A stretch of 64,000 nt of DNA from Jeotgalibacillus soli (GCF_000829435.1 NZ_JXRP01000018.1:310001-374000), one strand, 5' to 3'. Shown: positions 55,134-63,838, counted from the stretch's first letter. Translations and numbers: made by a program. Notes: generated by a model not told the origin, from the sequence alone.

Positions 55134-57548
55134 ATGGAAAATGTAGTTGGAAAACCAGTTCCACGTGTTGAAGATGCAAGATTATTAATGGGACAAGGAA
55201 AATATATAGACGACATCGGAACGCCGCCAAATACTGCTCATATCGCGATTGTAAGAAGTGCATATCCGCATGCCAGTATACAATCCATTCAGATTGAAAA
55301 AGCGCTGGAGGTTCCGGGTGTAAAAGGTATTATTACTGGAAAGGATGTTGTTCAATATTTAAACCCGTTTAGTGTGGGAGTAAGTGCTCCGGTCAAATAC
55401 TATCCAATTGCGGTTGATAAGGTTCGTTATGTTGGAGAGCCGGTAGCGGTCGTCATCGCAAAAAATCGATACATTGCGGAGGACGCAGCTGAATTAGTTA
55501 AGGTGAAATACGAAACGCTTGAAGCGATTGTTGATATTGAGAAATCAATGGAAGACGATGCTCCTTTATTACATGAAAACGTAGGATCTAACATTGCCAA
55601 TCATCGAAGCTTCCATTATGGTGACGCACATTCTGCATTTAAAAACGCAGACCGCATTATTAAGCATACATTCAATTTTCCTAAGTATTCAGCTACACCT
55701 GTTGAAACATATGGAATCATTGCACAGTATGAATCAAGCTCAGATCAATATACAATCAACGCCAATTTTCATGGGCCATTTGTGATTCAAGCGGTCATGG
55801 CAGGGGCCTTGAAAATTCCTAGCAACCGTTTAAGAATCATTGTTCCAAAGGACATTGGAGGCAGCTACGGAATTAAAGCGGGAACGTTCCCCTATATGGT
55901 TCTCTGTGCAATCGCAAGCCGCATTGCAGGATGTCCTGTTAAGTGGATTGAAGATCGCCAGGAACATCTATCTGCAAGTTCAAGTGGAACGGACCGTGTC
56001 ACCTATATCGAAGCGGCAGTTCAAGAGGACGGAAAGGTTTTAGGCCTTAAAATGAAAATGATTGATAATGTCGGTGCCTATATCCGTGCCCCTGAGCCTG
56101 CCTGTTTATATCGAACCCATGCGAATACTACAGGCGCATATGATATCCCTAATCTGATGGTGGATGGGTATATCGTCATGACGAATAAATTGCCGACTGG
56201 GCTGATCAGGGGATACGGAGGTCAGGAGCTTTATTTTCCGCTTGAGCGGATTATGCAAATGATTGCGCATGAGCTTCAATTAGATCCTGCTGATGTGATC
56301 AGAAGGAACTTAATCAAAACAGAAAAATTTCCTTATCATACAGCCTCTGGAGGGATCTATGACAGCGGTGATTATGAAAAAGGGTTTGAGCTTGCTTTAG
56401 CAACCGGGAAATATACAGAATTTCGTGAGAAACAAGAAAAGGCGAGAAAAGAAGGCAAGATTTTCGGTGTCGGTTTGGCGTGCATTGTTGAACCTTCGGG
56501 ATCGAATATGGGCTATATTACGATCGCGCTTACGCCTGAAGAAAGAGCAGCCTCGCTACCAAAATCAGGCTGTGCAGAAGCGGCCACGATTTCAATGGAT
56601 CCGATGGGAAATGTCAATGTACGGATTAGTACAACACCATCAGGACAGGGACATGAAACAGTAGCCGCTCAAATCGTAGCAGATGTTCTGCAAATTCCAA
56701 GAGAACAAATTAATGTAGTTGCTGAATTAGATACGGCAACCAGTGCTTGGTCCATTGCATCAGGAAGTTATTCCAGCCGGTTTGCTTCTTTAGGATCAAG
56801 TGCCGTCTATTATGCGGCTCATAAGGTAAAGGAGAAAATTCTTAAAATAGCGGCCCATCACCTGCAAACAAAAGAAGATGACCTTGTAATTGAAAGCGCT
56901 ATTATCCGTTCAAAGAGTGACCCGTCAAAGAAATATTCCATGAAAAGAGCAGCGGGATCCGCACATTGGAATCCATTATCTCTTCCTGATGGAATGCAGC
57001 CAGGAATTTATGAAACATACTACTATACTGCAACGATTGCAGAACCGCCGGATGAGAATGACTTAATTAATTCATCCATCACATACGGTTTTGTTGCTGA
57101 CATGGTCACAGTTGAAATCGACCCGGAAACGGCTGAGGTAAAGATTCTGGATTATTTCACCATTCACGATGCCGGAAAGCTATTAAATCCATTAATCGTT
57201 GATGGGCAAATTTATGGCGGCTTGGTGCATGGGCTTGGAGGGGCTTTGTACGAAGAGCTTGCTTACGACGATAAGGGGCAGTTTTTAACGGGGTCATTTA
57301 TGGATTATTTATGTCCAACCGCGCCTGAAATACCGAACATCACCATTAAGCATATTGAAACACCATCACCAGTAACACCGCTCGGGGCGAAAGGCTTGGG
57401 TGAAGGAAATACGATGAGTGCGCCAGTAGCAATAGCTAATGCGGTAAGTGATGCACTGACCCCCTATAACATTATGATTGATTCATTGCCATTAAGCCCC
57501 ACAAAAATATGGCAATTACTCCAAAGTTCCAAGGTGAAAACTACTTAA
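55134..57548 (+). CDS. Molybdenum hydroxylase large subunit (xanthine dehydrogenase/CoxL family; furoyl-CoA dehydrogenase-like)
   Basis: An 804-residue molybdopterin-binding subunit. The N-terminal a/b hammerhead is at about 20-130 (LLMGQGKYIDDIGTPPN). Mo-cofactor-binding segments are DIGGSYGIKAG (241-250), LPTGLIRGYGGQE (353-365) and SGQGHETVAAQI, and the catalytic Glu757 is in AKGLGEGNT. The loop GLIRGYGGQE replaces the Cys-containing loop of form-I CO dehydrogenase, so CO is not the substrate. It forms a complex with the FAD and 2Fe-2S subunits below. The acyl-CoA ligase and crotonase downstream suggest a CoA thioester substrate such as 2-furoyl-CoA. It starts 3 bases after mocA. Confidence 0.93.
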   Translation: MENVVGKPVPRVEDARLLMGQGKYIDDIGTPPNTAHIAIVRSAYPHASIQSIQIEKALEVPGVKGIITGKDVVQYLNPFSVGVSAPVKYYPIAVDKVRYVGEPVAVVIAKNRYIAEDAAELVKVKYETLEAIVDIEKSMEDDAPLLHENVGSNIANHRSFHYGDAHSAFKNADRIIKHTFNFPKYSATPVETYGIIAQYESSSDQYTINANFHGPFVIQAVMAGALKIPSNRLRIIVPKDIGGSYGIKAGTFPYMVLCAIASRIAGCPVKWIEDRQEHLSASSSGTDRVTYIEAAVQEDGKVLGLKMKMIDNVGAYIRAPEPACLYRTHANTTGAYDIPNLMVDGYIVMTNKLPTGLIRGYGGQELYFPLERIMQMIAHELQLDPADVIRRNLIKTEKFPYHTASGGIYDSGDYEKGFELALATGKYTEFREKQEKARKEGKIFGVGLACIVEPSGSNMGYITIALTPEERAASLPKSGCAEAATISMDPMGNVNVRISTTPSGQGHETVAAQIVADVLQIPREQINVVAELDTATSAWSIASGSYSSRFASLGSSAVYYAAHKVKEKILKIAAHHLQTKEDDLVIESAIIRSKSDPSKKYSMKRAAGSAHWNPLSLPDGMQPGIYETYYYTATIAEPPDENDLINSSITYGFVADMVTVEIDPETAEVKILDYFTIHDAGKLLNPLIVDGQIYGGLVHGLGGALYEELAYDDKGQFLTGSFMDYLCPTAPEIPNITIKHIETPSPVTPLGAKGLGEGNTMSAPVAIANAVSDALTPYNIMIDSLPLSPTKIWQLLQSSKVKTT

Positions 57549-57563
57549 AAGAGGTGAACAATA

Positions 57564-58019
57564 ATGGATGGAAAAGGAAAAATCACATTAGAGGCAGGAA
57601 TTGAAAGAGCTTGGGATGTTTTACTTGATCCAAATGTATTAGAAAAATGTATCACAGGCTGTAAAAAGCTTGAGCCGATCGGTGACAACAAATACAAGGC
57701 CGATCTTGCAGTTGGGATTGCCGCGGTAAAAGGAAAATATGATTCCACGATTGAAATTGCGGATATCGAAAAACCAAACCATTACAAGCTTATTGTACAA
57801 GGTGAAGGCGGACCAGGAAATGTGGAAGCCACTGGAACCATTGATCTTACACCGATCGATGAAAATACAACCGAGCTTTCCTATTCATACGAGGCAGAAG
57901 TAGGCGGCAAGGTCGCGATGATTGGGCAGCGTATGCTAGGCGGAGTAGCTAAGCTGATCATCCAGGATTTTTTCAAAAAGCTTGGAAAAGAATTAAAACG
58001 AAATGAAATGAGTGCTTGA
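57564..58019 (+). CDS. CoxG-like SRPBCC protein
   Basis: A 151-residue protein of the CoxG/polyketide cyclase fold: IERAWDVLLDPNVLEKCITG (helix-grip start), EPIGDNKYKADLAVGIAAVKG and LSYSYEAEVGGKVAMIGQRM. Proteins of this kind sit in many aerobic Mo-hydroxylase operons. In CO dehydrogenase clusters CoxG anchors the enzyme to the membrane. Unlike some CoxG proteins, it has no C-terminal hydrophobic anchor, so its role could instead be assembly. The ribosome binding site is AAGAGGTG. Confidence 0.9.
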   Translation: MDGKGKITLEAGIERAWDVLLDPNVLEKCITGCKKLEPIGDNKYKADLAVGIAAVKGKYDSTIEIADIEKPNHYKLIVQGEGGPGNVEATGTIDLTPIDENTTELSYSYEAEVGGKVAMIGQRMLGGVAKLIIQDFFKKLGKELKRNEMSA

Positions 58020-58033
58020 AGGGAGGTTAAACC

Positions 58034-58903
58034 TTGAAACCGCCAAAATTTGAATACTATCGTCCAAATACAGTGGATACCGCACTTTCATTACTAGAGG
58101 AATCAGGTTTTGATGGAAAAATTATAGCAGGCGGACAGAGTCTGGTTCCAATTATGAATATGAGATTGGCTTCACCTGAGTGTTTAATCGATATTAATCA
58201 GCTGCATGAGCTAGATTTCATCGAAGCTGATGATGACAAGGTGAAAATTGGAACGCTAACACGGCAAAGTCGAATTGAAATATCAGACCTGATTAAAAAT
58301 AACATTGGTTTATTGCATGAAGCGGTACCATTTATCGGTCATGTTCAAACAAGGAATAGAGGCACGTTTGGAGGCAGTCTCGTTCATGCTGATCCAACAG
58401 CGGAAATTCCACTTGCTTTAATGGCATCTGGCGGAACTGTCCATATTGCGTCTGCTGATGAGACAAGAGAAGTTCAAATAGAGGATTTTTTTGTTACATA
58501 CCTGACGACGGATGTCATGCCTACTGAACTTTTAACAGAGGTTCATATTCCTATTTGGAAAGGAAGAGTGGGATTCGCTTTTGATGAAATTTCCCGCCGT
58601 CACGGTGACTTTGCAATTGTCGCCTCCGCTTGCCAGCTAACGCTGGATGATCATAATAAAATTTCCAATGTCCGCCTCGTTTTGGGAGGTGTTGAAGCCG
58701 TCCCTCTACTAGTGGAGGGAGCAAATGAGATTATGATCGGGGAAGAACTGTCAGATTCTCTTTTAAACAAAGTAGCTGACATCGTGACAGGCGTTGTTGA
58801 TCCTGAATCCGACCTTCATGCTTCTGCAGACTATCGAAGACATCTTGCGGCCGTCTATACAAAAAGGATTTTACAAACAGCATACAATCGAGCTAGGAGG
58901 TGA
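58034..58903 (+). CDS. Molybdenum hydroxylase FAD-binding subunit (CoxM family)
   Basis: A 289-residue flavoprotein subunit with both FAD motifs of the family: AGGQSLVPIMNMRLASP (about 35-51) and TRNRGTFGGSLVHADPTAE (about 111-129). The C-terminal domain (VRLVLGGVEAVPLLVEGAN) is as in CoxM/HmfB-type proteins. It lacks the roughly 40-residue 4Fe-4S insertion of 4-hydroxybenzoyl-CoA reductase HcrB, which argues against a dearomatising reductase. It passes electrons from the 2Fe-2S subunit to an acceptor. The ribosome binding site is GGGAGG. Confidence 0.93.
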   Translation: MKPPKFEYYRPNTVDTALSLLEESGFDGKIIAGGQSLVPIMNMRLASPECLIDINQLHELDFIEADDDKVKIGTLTRQSRIEISDLIKNNIGLLHEAVPFIGHVQTRNRGTFGGSLVHADPTAEIPLALMASGGTVHIASADETREVQIEDFFVTYLTTDVMPTELLTEVHIPIWKGRVGFAFDEISRRHGDFAIVASACQLTLDDHNKISNVRLVLGGVEAVPLLVEGANEIMIGEELSDSLLNKVADIVTGVVDPESDLHASADYRRHLAAVYTKRILQTAYNRARR

Positions 58904-58908
58904 TCGGC

Positions 58909-59403
58909 GTGGGAACACATTCTATTAAACTCACAATCAACGGGAAACACTATGTGGAAGAAGTTGAGTCCAGAATACTTTTAAGTGATTTTATCCGTGA
59001 AAATTGTGGACTGACAGGCACACATGTCGGGTGTGAGCATGGTGTTTGTGGTGCTTGCACCGTCATTGTAAATGGCACGGCGGTAAGAAGCTGTTTAATG
59101 TTCGCTGTTCAGACAGACGGAGAGGAAATTCAAACAGTGGAGGGGCTTAGCCAGGATGGTGAATTAACACCATTGCAGCAAAATTTCAAAGAATGCCACG
59201 GGCTGCAGTGTGGGTTTTGTACACCTGGAATTCTAATGTCTGCACAGGATTATTTAGCCAAAAACCCTGAACCGTCAACCCAAGAGTTAAAAGAAATGCT
59301 ATCAGGACATCTCTGCAGATGTACAGGCTATGATGGCATTTTGAAAGCCATCCAAAAAACAGTTGATGAAAACAAACAACTGGCCTTAACAGAAGGGAGT
59401 TGA
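58909..59403 (+). CDS. Molybdenum hydroxylase 2Fe-2S subunit (CoxS family)
   Basis: A 164-residue iron-sulfur subunit. GTG 58909 lies 7 bases after AGGAGGTG; an earlier in-frame GTG at 58900 overlaps that site and the FAD-subunit stop. The plant-type 2Fe-2S site is GCEHGVCGACTV with a fourth Cys in RSCLMF. The second 2Fe-2S site is CGFCTPG and LCRCTGY. The dimension and order (L, G, M, S) match the xanthine-oxidase family. It carries electrons from Mo to FAD. Confidence 0.94.
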   Translation: MGTHSIKLTINGKHYVEEVESRILLSDFIRENCGLTGTHVGCEHGVCGACTVIVNGTAVRSCLMFAVQTDGEEIQTVEGLSQDGELTPLQQNFKECHGLQCGFCTPGILMSAQDYLAKNPEPSTQELKEMLSGHLCRCTGYDGILKAIQKTVDENKQLALTEGS

Positions 59404-59407
59404 AACT

Positions 59408-60967
59408 ATGAATCTATCAACCATGTTTGAATTTGCAGTCGATCGTCATCCGAATCGGATCGCGATTGTTGAAAAGGACAAGCGATATACGTATAAGCAG
59501 TTGGACAAGGAAATTATTAAGGTTGCTTCATCTCTCCAAAGGATGGGGATTCAGCAACACGACCGAGTGATGATTGTGTTGAAAAATAGACTTGAAAATG
59601 TCGTGATGTATTGGGCTTGTCAAAAAATAGGCGCGGTTTATACGCCGATAAACCATCGTTTATCTGCCAAAGAAGTTGAATACTGCGTGAATGATGCAGA
59701 GGCAAAAGCGGTTGTGTATGAACGTACAAGTCAGGATGCAGTTCTGAAAGCAACGTTTAGAGAAAATCCGATTTTAATCGGTTTGGGAAGTGTTGATGGA
59801 GCCGACATCTTTTACAATGAACTTATAGACAGGAGCGTTGGCAGCTACAATAAGCCAGCTATTCATGAGGATGATATTGCGTTAATGCTCTATACATCTG
59901 GGACGACTGGCCGTCCAAAAGGCGTACCAAGAAGCCAAAAAAATGAGTATTCCGCTGCTGTTGCACATGTGATCCAAAATCAATACTGTGACGGGGAGAG
60001 CACATTAGGGACGATGCCGCTGTACCATACTATGGGAATACGTTCGCTGTTGTCCATTGCCTTACTAAATGGAAAATACGTGGTTCTTCCTGATTTCGAC
60101 GCAAAAGAAGCACTTGAATTATTAAGCAGTGAAGAAATTTCTTCCCTATACTTAGTTCCAACCTTATATCACGATATTTTAAGTCACCAAAGCTTTGATC
60201 AATATGATTTAAAGAAACTGCGTAAAATCGGCTATGCAGGAGCCTCGATGACTACTTCATTGACAGAAAAATGTGTGGAATTATTAAAGCCTGATGTATT
60301 TATTAACCATTTCGGCAGCACTGAAATCTACACGTTTACGATTTGTTCAAATGTAATGGAAAAGCCAGGATGTGCCGGCAAGCCCGGTTTGCAGCAAAGC
60401 ATTCGTATTGTGAAGGCTGACACAGATGGAGGCTCTCTTCCAGATCACCAAGTTGGCAAGGGTGAAATTGGAGAAATCATTATTTCCCTTAGCTCAGATG
60501 AAGCGTTTAAAGGCTATTGGAACAGACCGGAGGCAACTCAAAAAGCGATTCGTGAAGGCTGGTATTTCACTGGGGATTTAGGTGTTATCGATGACGACGG
60601 AGATCTTCATGTAGTTGGAAGAGTGGACGATATGATTATCTCTGGTGGAGAAAATATTCATCCGCTGGAAGTAGAGGACGTTCTCTCTAAACACGCAAAG
60701 GTTTCAGAAGTTGCAGTTTGCGGAGAAGCGGATGAGCGATGGGGACAGATTGTATGCGCTTATATCGTTCCGAAGGATCATTCGATTTCCGTTCAGGAGC
60801 TTGATGAATATTGTAAAAGCCATCCAAAGCTTTCAAATTTCAAACGACCGAGAAACTATGTGTTTGTCAGAGAAATACCAAAAAGTCCGGTCGGTAAAAT
60901 TCTTCGTCGCATGCTCCGAGAAGGAGAATATGAATTATTTATTGATGAAAATAAAATAGTAGGATAA
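59408..60967 (+). CDS. AMP-dependent acyl-CoA ligase (carboxylate-CoA ligase)
   Basis: A 519-residue adenylate-forming enzyme. The ATP loop is LYTSGTTGRPKGVP (161-174), and other motifs are FGSTEIYTF, YFTGDLGVIDDDGDLHVVGR and the C-terminal catalytic Lys497 in PKSPVGKILRR. It should activate a carboxylic acid to its CoA thioester, the substrate for the adjacent Mo enzyme. In the furoate pathway this is HmfD (2-furoyl-CoA synthetase); the exact acid here is inferred from the operon, not the sequence. It starts 4 bases after the 2Fe-2S gene stop. Confidence 0.9.
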   Translation: MNLSTMFEFAVDRHPNRIAIVEKDKRYTYKQLDKEIIKVASSLQRMGIQQHDRVMIVLKNRLENVVMYWACQKIGAVYTPINHRLSAKEVEYCVNDAEAKAVVYERTSQDAVLKATFRENPILIGLGSVDGADIFYNELIDRSVGSYNKPAIHEDDIALMLYTSGTTGRPKGVPRSQKNEYSAAVAHVIQNQYCDGESTLGTMPLYHTMGIRSLLSIALLNGKYVVLPDFDAKEALELLSSEEISSLYLVPTLYHDILSHQSFDQYDLKKLRKIGYAGASMTTSLTEKCVELLKPDVFINHFGSTEIYTFTICSNVMEKPGCAGKPGLQQSIRIVKADTDGGSLPDHQVGKGEIGEIIISLSSDEAFKGYWNRPEATQKAIREGWYFTGDLGVIDDDGDLHVVGRVDDMIISGGENIHPLEVEDVLSKHAKVSEVAVCGEADERWGQIVCAYIVPKDHSISVQELDEYCKSHPKLSNFKRPRNYVFVREIPKSPVGKILRRMLREGEYELFIDENKIVG

Positions 60968-60986
60968 TCAGGAAGGGGAATGATCC

Positions 60987-61775
60987 ATGACAACAAATAC
61001 AGCGTATGATCATATTCGAGTAGAAAAAAATAGTGAGAGTAAAACGGCAACGATCATTTTTGATCGGCCAGAAAAAATGAATTACATCAGCATGCTTGCT
61101 CGTGCTCAATTTGCTGAAATTTTCACTGAGCTAGATAAGGATGACAGCGTTCGTGTCATTATTATTAAAGGAGAAGGGGATAAAGCGTTTAGTGCTGGAG
61201 GAAGTATTCAGCAATTTATGGAGACTCACCCTGAAGAGCTGTCTCGTTTAAGAGTGAATGTAGCGGCACCAGAGCGTTCTCCTAAACCAGTAATCGCACA
61301 GCTTCAAGGCTATACATTTGGGGTAGGTTTTGAGATTGCTATGGCATGCGATTTCCGAATTGCAGCAGATGATACGCTCTTAGGGCTGCCGGAAATGAAC
61401 TTGGGCATGATCCCTGGAAGCGGAGGAACGCAGCGTGTAGCAAGAGCGGTTGGACTCACGAGAGCGAAAGATATGATTATGAGAGCAAGAAGAATTCCTG
61501 CTGACGAAGCCTATCAATGGGGATTGGTGACTAAGGTGGTTGCAAAGGGTGACCTGGAATCAGAAGTGAATGCACTGGCGAAGGAACTGACTAGGTTTTC
61601 GCCTTTAGCACAGCGCGTGGCGAAGGAAGTACTTCATGCTGCTGAAGAAGGACCGCTTAGTACAGGTCTTGAAATTGAAGGAAGAGCTTACGGAATGCTA
61701 AGATGTACGGACGATTTTAAAGAAGGTGTAGATGCCTTCTATGAAAAGAGAAAACCAAACTTCACAGGTAAATAA
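60987..61775 (+). CDS. Crotonase-superfamily enzyme (enoyl-CoA hydratase / 2-oxoglutaroyl-CoA hydrolase-like)
   Basis: A 262-residue crotonase. The oxyanion-hole segments are KAFSAGGSIQQFM and GYTFGVGFEIAMACDFRIA. The two catalytic glutamates Glu116 and Glu136 (in LPEMNLGMIPGSGG) are spaced by 20, as Glu144/Glu164 of rat enoyl-CoA hydratase. The stretch VNVAAPERSPKPVIAQLQGY is reminiscent of HmfE-type proteins, which turn the lactone formed from 5-hydroxyfuroyl-CoA into 2-oxoglutaroyl-CoA and free acid. The operon supports this, but a general enoyl-CoA hydratase cannot be ruled out. A terminator follows. Confidence 0.9.
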   Translation: MTTNTAYDHIRVEKNSESKTATIIFDRPEKMNYISMLARAQFAEIFTELDKDDSVRVIIIKGEGDKAFSAGGSIQQFMETHPEELSRLRVNVAAPERSPKPVIAQLQGYTFGVGFEIAMACDFRIAADDTLLGLPEMNLGMIPGSGGTQRVARAVGLTRAKDMIMRARRIPADEAYQWGLVTKVVAKGDLESEVNALAKELTRFSPLAQRVAKEVLHAAEEGPLSTGLEIEGRAYGMLRCTDDFKEGVDAFYEKRKPNFTGK

Positions 61776-61785
61776 TATTTGGTAT

Positions 61786-61813
61786 AAAACCCCACATTTT
61801 ATGTGGGGTTTAC
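61786..61813 (+). terminator. Terminator of the Mo-hydroxylase operon
   Basis: AAACCCCACAT / ATGTGGGGTTT stem. It marks the end of the nine-gene operon. Confidence 0.85.
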
Positions 61814-61877
61814 ATTGTTGTGATAGTAAATCGACCCAAGGACGTTTGATACTGATCTTGTGGAAAGGATGAGATAG

Positions 61878-62159
61878 ATGAGTAAAAAAGATCATGTTTT
61901 CATGGTGATGGTGAATTGTAGAATGTGGTGGGTTTTTTGTAAATTTAAAGACATATCGAAACAGGAGGCCTATAAAAGAGTGGAGAAGGTGTTAATAGAT
62001 AAAAAAAATTTAAATTCATATGACCTCTATTATTTAGGAAATCTAAATTATGAAGAGATGGACCCTGAAGTGGCAAATCTATTACCTCTATATGAAAAAT
62101 ATGAAAAAGTGTGGATCTTAACAGATCGTCCTACGGCCTTACAAGAAAATGACAGTTGA
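61878..62159 (+). CDS. Hypothetical protein (93 aa)
   Basis: ATG 61878 follows AAAGGATGAG. The product begins MSKKDHVFMVMVNCRMWWVF and contains EAYKRVEKVLIDKKNL, DLYYLGNLNYEEMDPEVANL and PLYEKYEKVWILTDRP. It is soluble, alpha/beta and aromatic-rich. I recognise no family. It lies between the Mo-hydroxylase operon and the TRAP transporter, but after a terminator, so it is not clearly part of either. Confidence 0.6.
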   Translation: MSKKDHVFMVMVNCRMWWVFCKFKDISKQEAYKRVEKVLIDKKNLNSYDLYYLGNLNYEEMDPEVANLLPLYEKYEKVWILTDRPTALQENDS

Positions 62160-62499
62160 TTACATACAAGTTAATAATGTTTTAACTCACTCCTGCCTAC
62201 CAAAAGACTTTAGTGCATAATCACGGCAATATAGACAGTGATTATGCTGCTGTAATAGATTAAAGGTCAATCAAAAAGATACACTTTAGATGAAATATCA
62301 TCTTTAAAAGAAGATTATTTTATAATTAAAAAAGCAGGAATTTAAAACCAAAAATACCTGAATGAATTATAGTAATAGTAAGAAAATTAAAACTATTAAG
62401 AATTATTAGCGGGGTAATTCATTCGTTTAAAAGGATACATAATCAACATATTGGGTTTATAGACTTTTTGTATAACCCCCAAATTTTTTTACAACAAAA

Positions 62500-62513
62500 T
62501 GTAATCGCTTTCA
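62500..62513. promoter_or_regulatory. cre (CcpA) site upstream of the TRAP transporter
   Basis: TGTAATCGCTTTCA matches all positions of the cre consensus TGWAANCGNTNWCA. It lies about 170 bases before dctP, within the promoter region, so preferred sugars should repress uptake. Confidence 0.75.
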
Positions 62514-62680
62514 AAAAGATGATAACTTTATCATTCACATATAAATAAACTGTGAAAGAACTTTTTTATAGAACCTTAAAACATATTTATAATTTAAATT
62601 GCTTTTTCTCTACAGGTACACATCATATTCTCTAGCAGAGTAAATATGGTCATCCATAGTATAAAAAGGGGGAGAATGAA

Positions 62681-63712
62681 TTGAAAAAGTCTTTATTATG
62701 GGCAGCAATTCTTTGTTTACTTGTTCTATCTGCCTGTGGTTCAGAAGGTTCATCGGGGGAAGCTGAAGGATCTAGTACAGGTGATTCTGGAGACACCATT
62801 ACATTACGGTTAGGGCATGTAACACAAGATACACATCCCTATCATTTAGCGGCTGAAAAATACGCAGAATTAGTAAACGAAAAAAGTGCAGGAAAAATTG
62901 AAATCGAAATTTTTCCTGCACGTCAGCTTGGCGGTGATGTAGATATGCTTCAAAGTATTCAAAATGGATCACTTGATGCAGGGTTTATTACAACTGCTGT
63001 ATTCAGTGGCTCTACGCCAGTACTTGATGGGCTTCAATTGCCATTCTTAATTGACAGTTATGAGGTTTTCGAAAAGACGTTGGAAACAGAAACGATTCAA
63101 AAGATGCTAGAAAGTTTAGAAGATATTAATGTGAAAGGTCTTGCAATCAATGAAAGTGGAATCCGTCATATTGGAAGTAATATATCTCAAATTCAATCTC
63201 CAGATGATATGCAAGGACTGAAGATTCGTGTAGCAGAAAGCCCGCTCATGACGGATATATTTAATGAACTGGGAGCGAGTCCTACACCTATGCCTTATGG
63301 TGAGATTTACAGTTCATTGCAAACCGGGGTTATTGATGCTCATGAAGCCAATCTTCCAGCTTATCTGGATGAAAAATTTGATGAAGTAACGGAGTATATT
63401 ACGTTAACAGGGCATTTTCCTTGGCCAAATGCAAATATTATCAATTTAGATAAGTTCAATTCATTATCTGAGGAGCATCAGCAAATCCTGGAAGAATCAG
63501 CAAAAGAAGCATCAAAATGGATTATTACTGAACTAAAAACTGTAGACGAGCAATCCATTGAAGAATTAAAAGCGAAGGGGGAAAATATCGAAGAGCTGGA
63601 AAATAGAGAGTCATTTGTAGAGAAAGTTCAGCCTGTCTATGACAAATATTCTGAGAACCACGAATTAATAAAGGAATTGATCGAGGAAGTGAACAAGATT
63701 AAGGAACAATAA
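62681..63712 (+). CDS. dctP: TRAP transporter substrate-binding lipoprotein (DctP family)
   Basis: A 343-residue protein from a TTG at 62681 after GGGGGAG; an overlapping ATG is out of frame. The lipoprotein signal LLWAAILCLLVLSACGSE has a lipobox (LSAC). The DctP/SiaP fold shows LRLGHVTQDTHPYHLAAEKY, IEIFPARQLGGDVDMLQSIQ and the carboxylate-binding Arg in GLKIRVAESPLMTDIF. It captures an organic anion for the membrane partners encoded next. Given its position, furoate or a similar acid is a reasonable guess, but not proven. Confidence 0.92.
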   Translation: MKKSLLWAAILCLLVLSACGSEGSSGEAEGSSTGDSGDTITLRLGHVTQDTHPYHLAAEKYAELVNEKSAGKIEIEIFPARQLGGDVDMLQSIQNGSLDAGFITTAVFSGSTPVLDGLQLPFLIDSYEVFEKTLETETIQKMLESLEDINVKGLAINESGIRHIGSNISQIQSPDDMQGLKIRVAESPLMTDIFNELGASPTPMPYGEIYSSLQTGVIDAHEANLPAYLDEKFDEVTEYITLTGHFPWPNANIINLDKFNSLSEEHQQILEESAKEASKWIITELKTVDEQSIEELKAKGENIEELENRESFVEKVQPVYDKYSENHELIKELIEEVNKIKEQ

Positions 63713-63756
63713 AAAAATGTGGGATTTCCCTTAATGCAGATCAATTCTTTATAAGA

Positions 63757-63796
63757 GAAATAAATAGGTTAGATTTCCTCTAACCTATTTATTTCA
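63757..63796 (+). terminator. Hairpin between dctP and dctQ
   Basis: The 16-bp perfect stem GAAATAAATAGGTTAGA / TCTAACCTATTTATTTC with a loop of about five bases. It probably lets part of the transcription stop after dctP or protects its 3' end, giving more binding protein than permease. Confidence 0.65.
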
Positions 63797-63838
63797 GGAT
63801 TGAGTTTTCATTGTACATAAAATAAGGCGGTGAAAAGG

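Noticed and set aside
58034-58903. 4-hydroxybenzoyl-CoA reductase FAD subunit
   Set aside because: The extra 4Fe-4S-binding insertion of HcrB is not present in the 289-residue protein.
55134-59403. Purine (xanthine) dehydrogenase of a puc-type cluster
   Set aside because: XdhC and MocA homologues exist in puc operons, but uricase, allantoinase and PucR are absent, whereas an acyl-CoA ligase and a crotonase follow directly.
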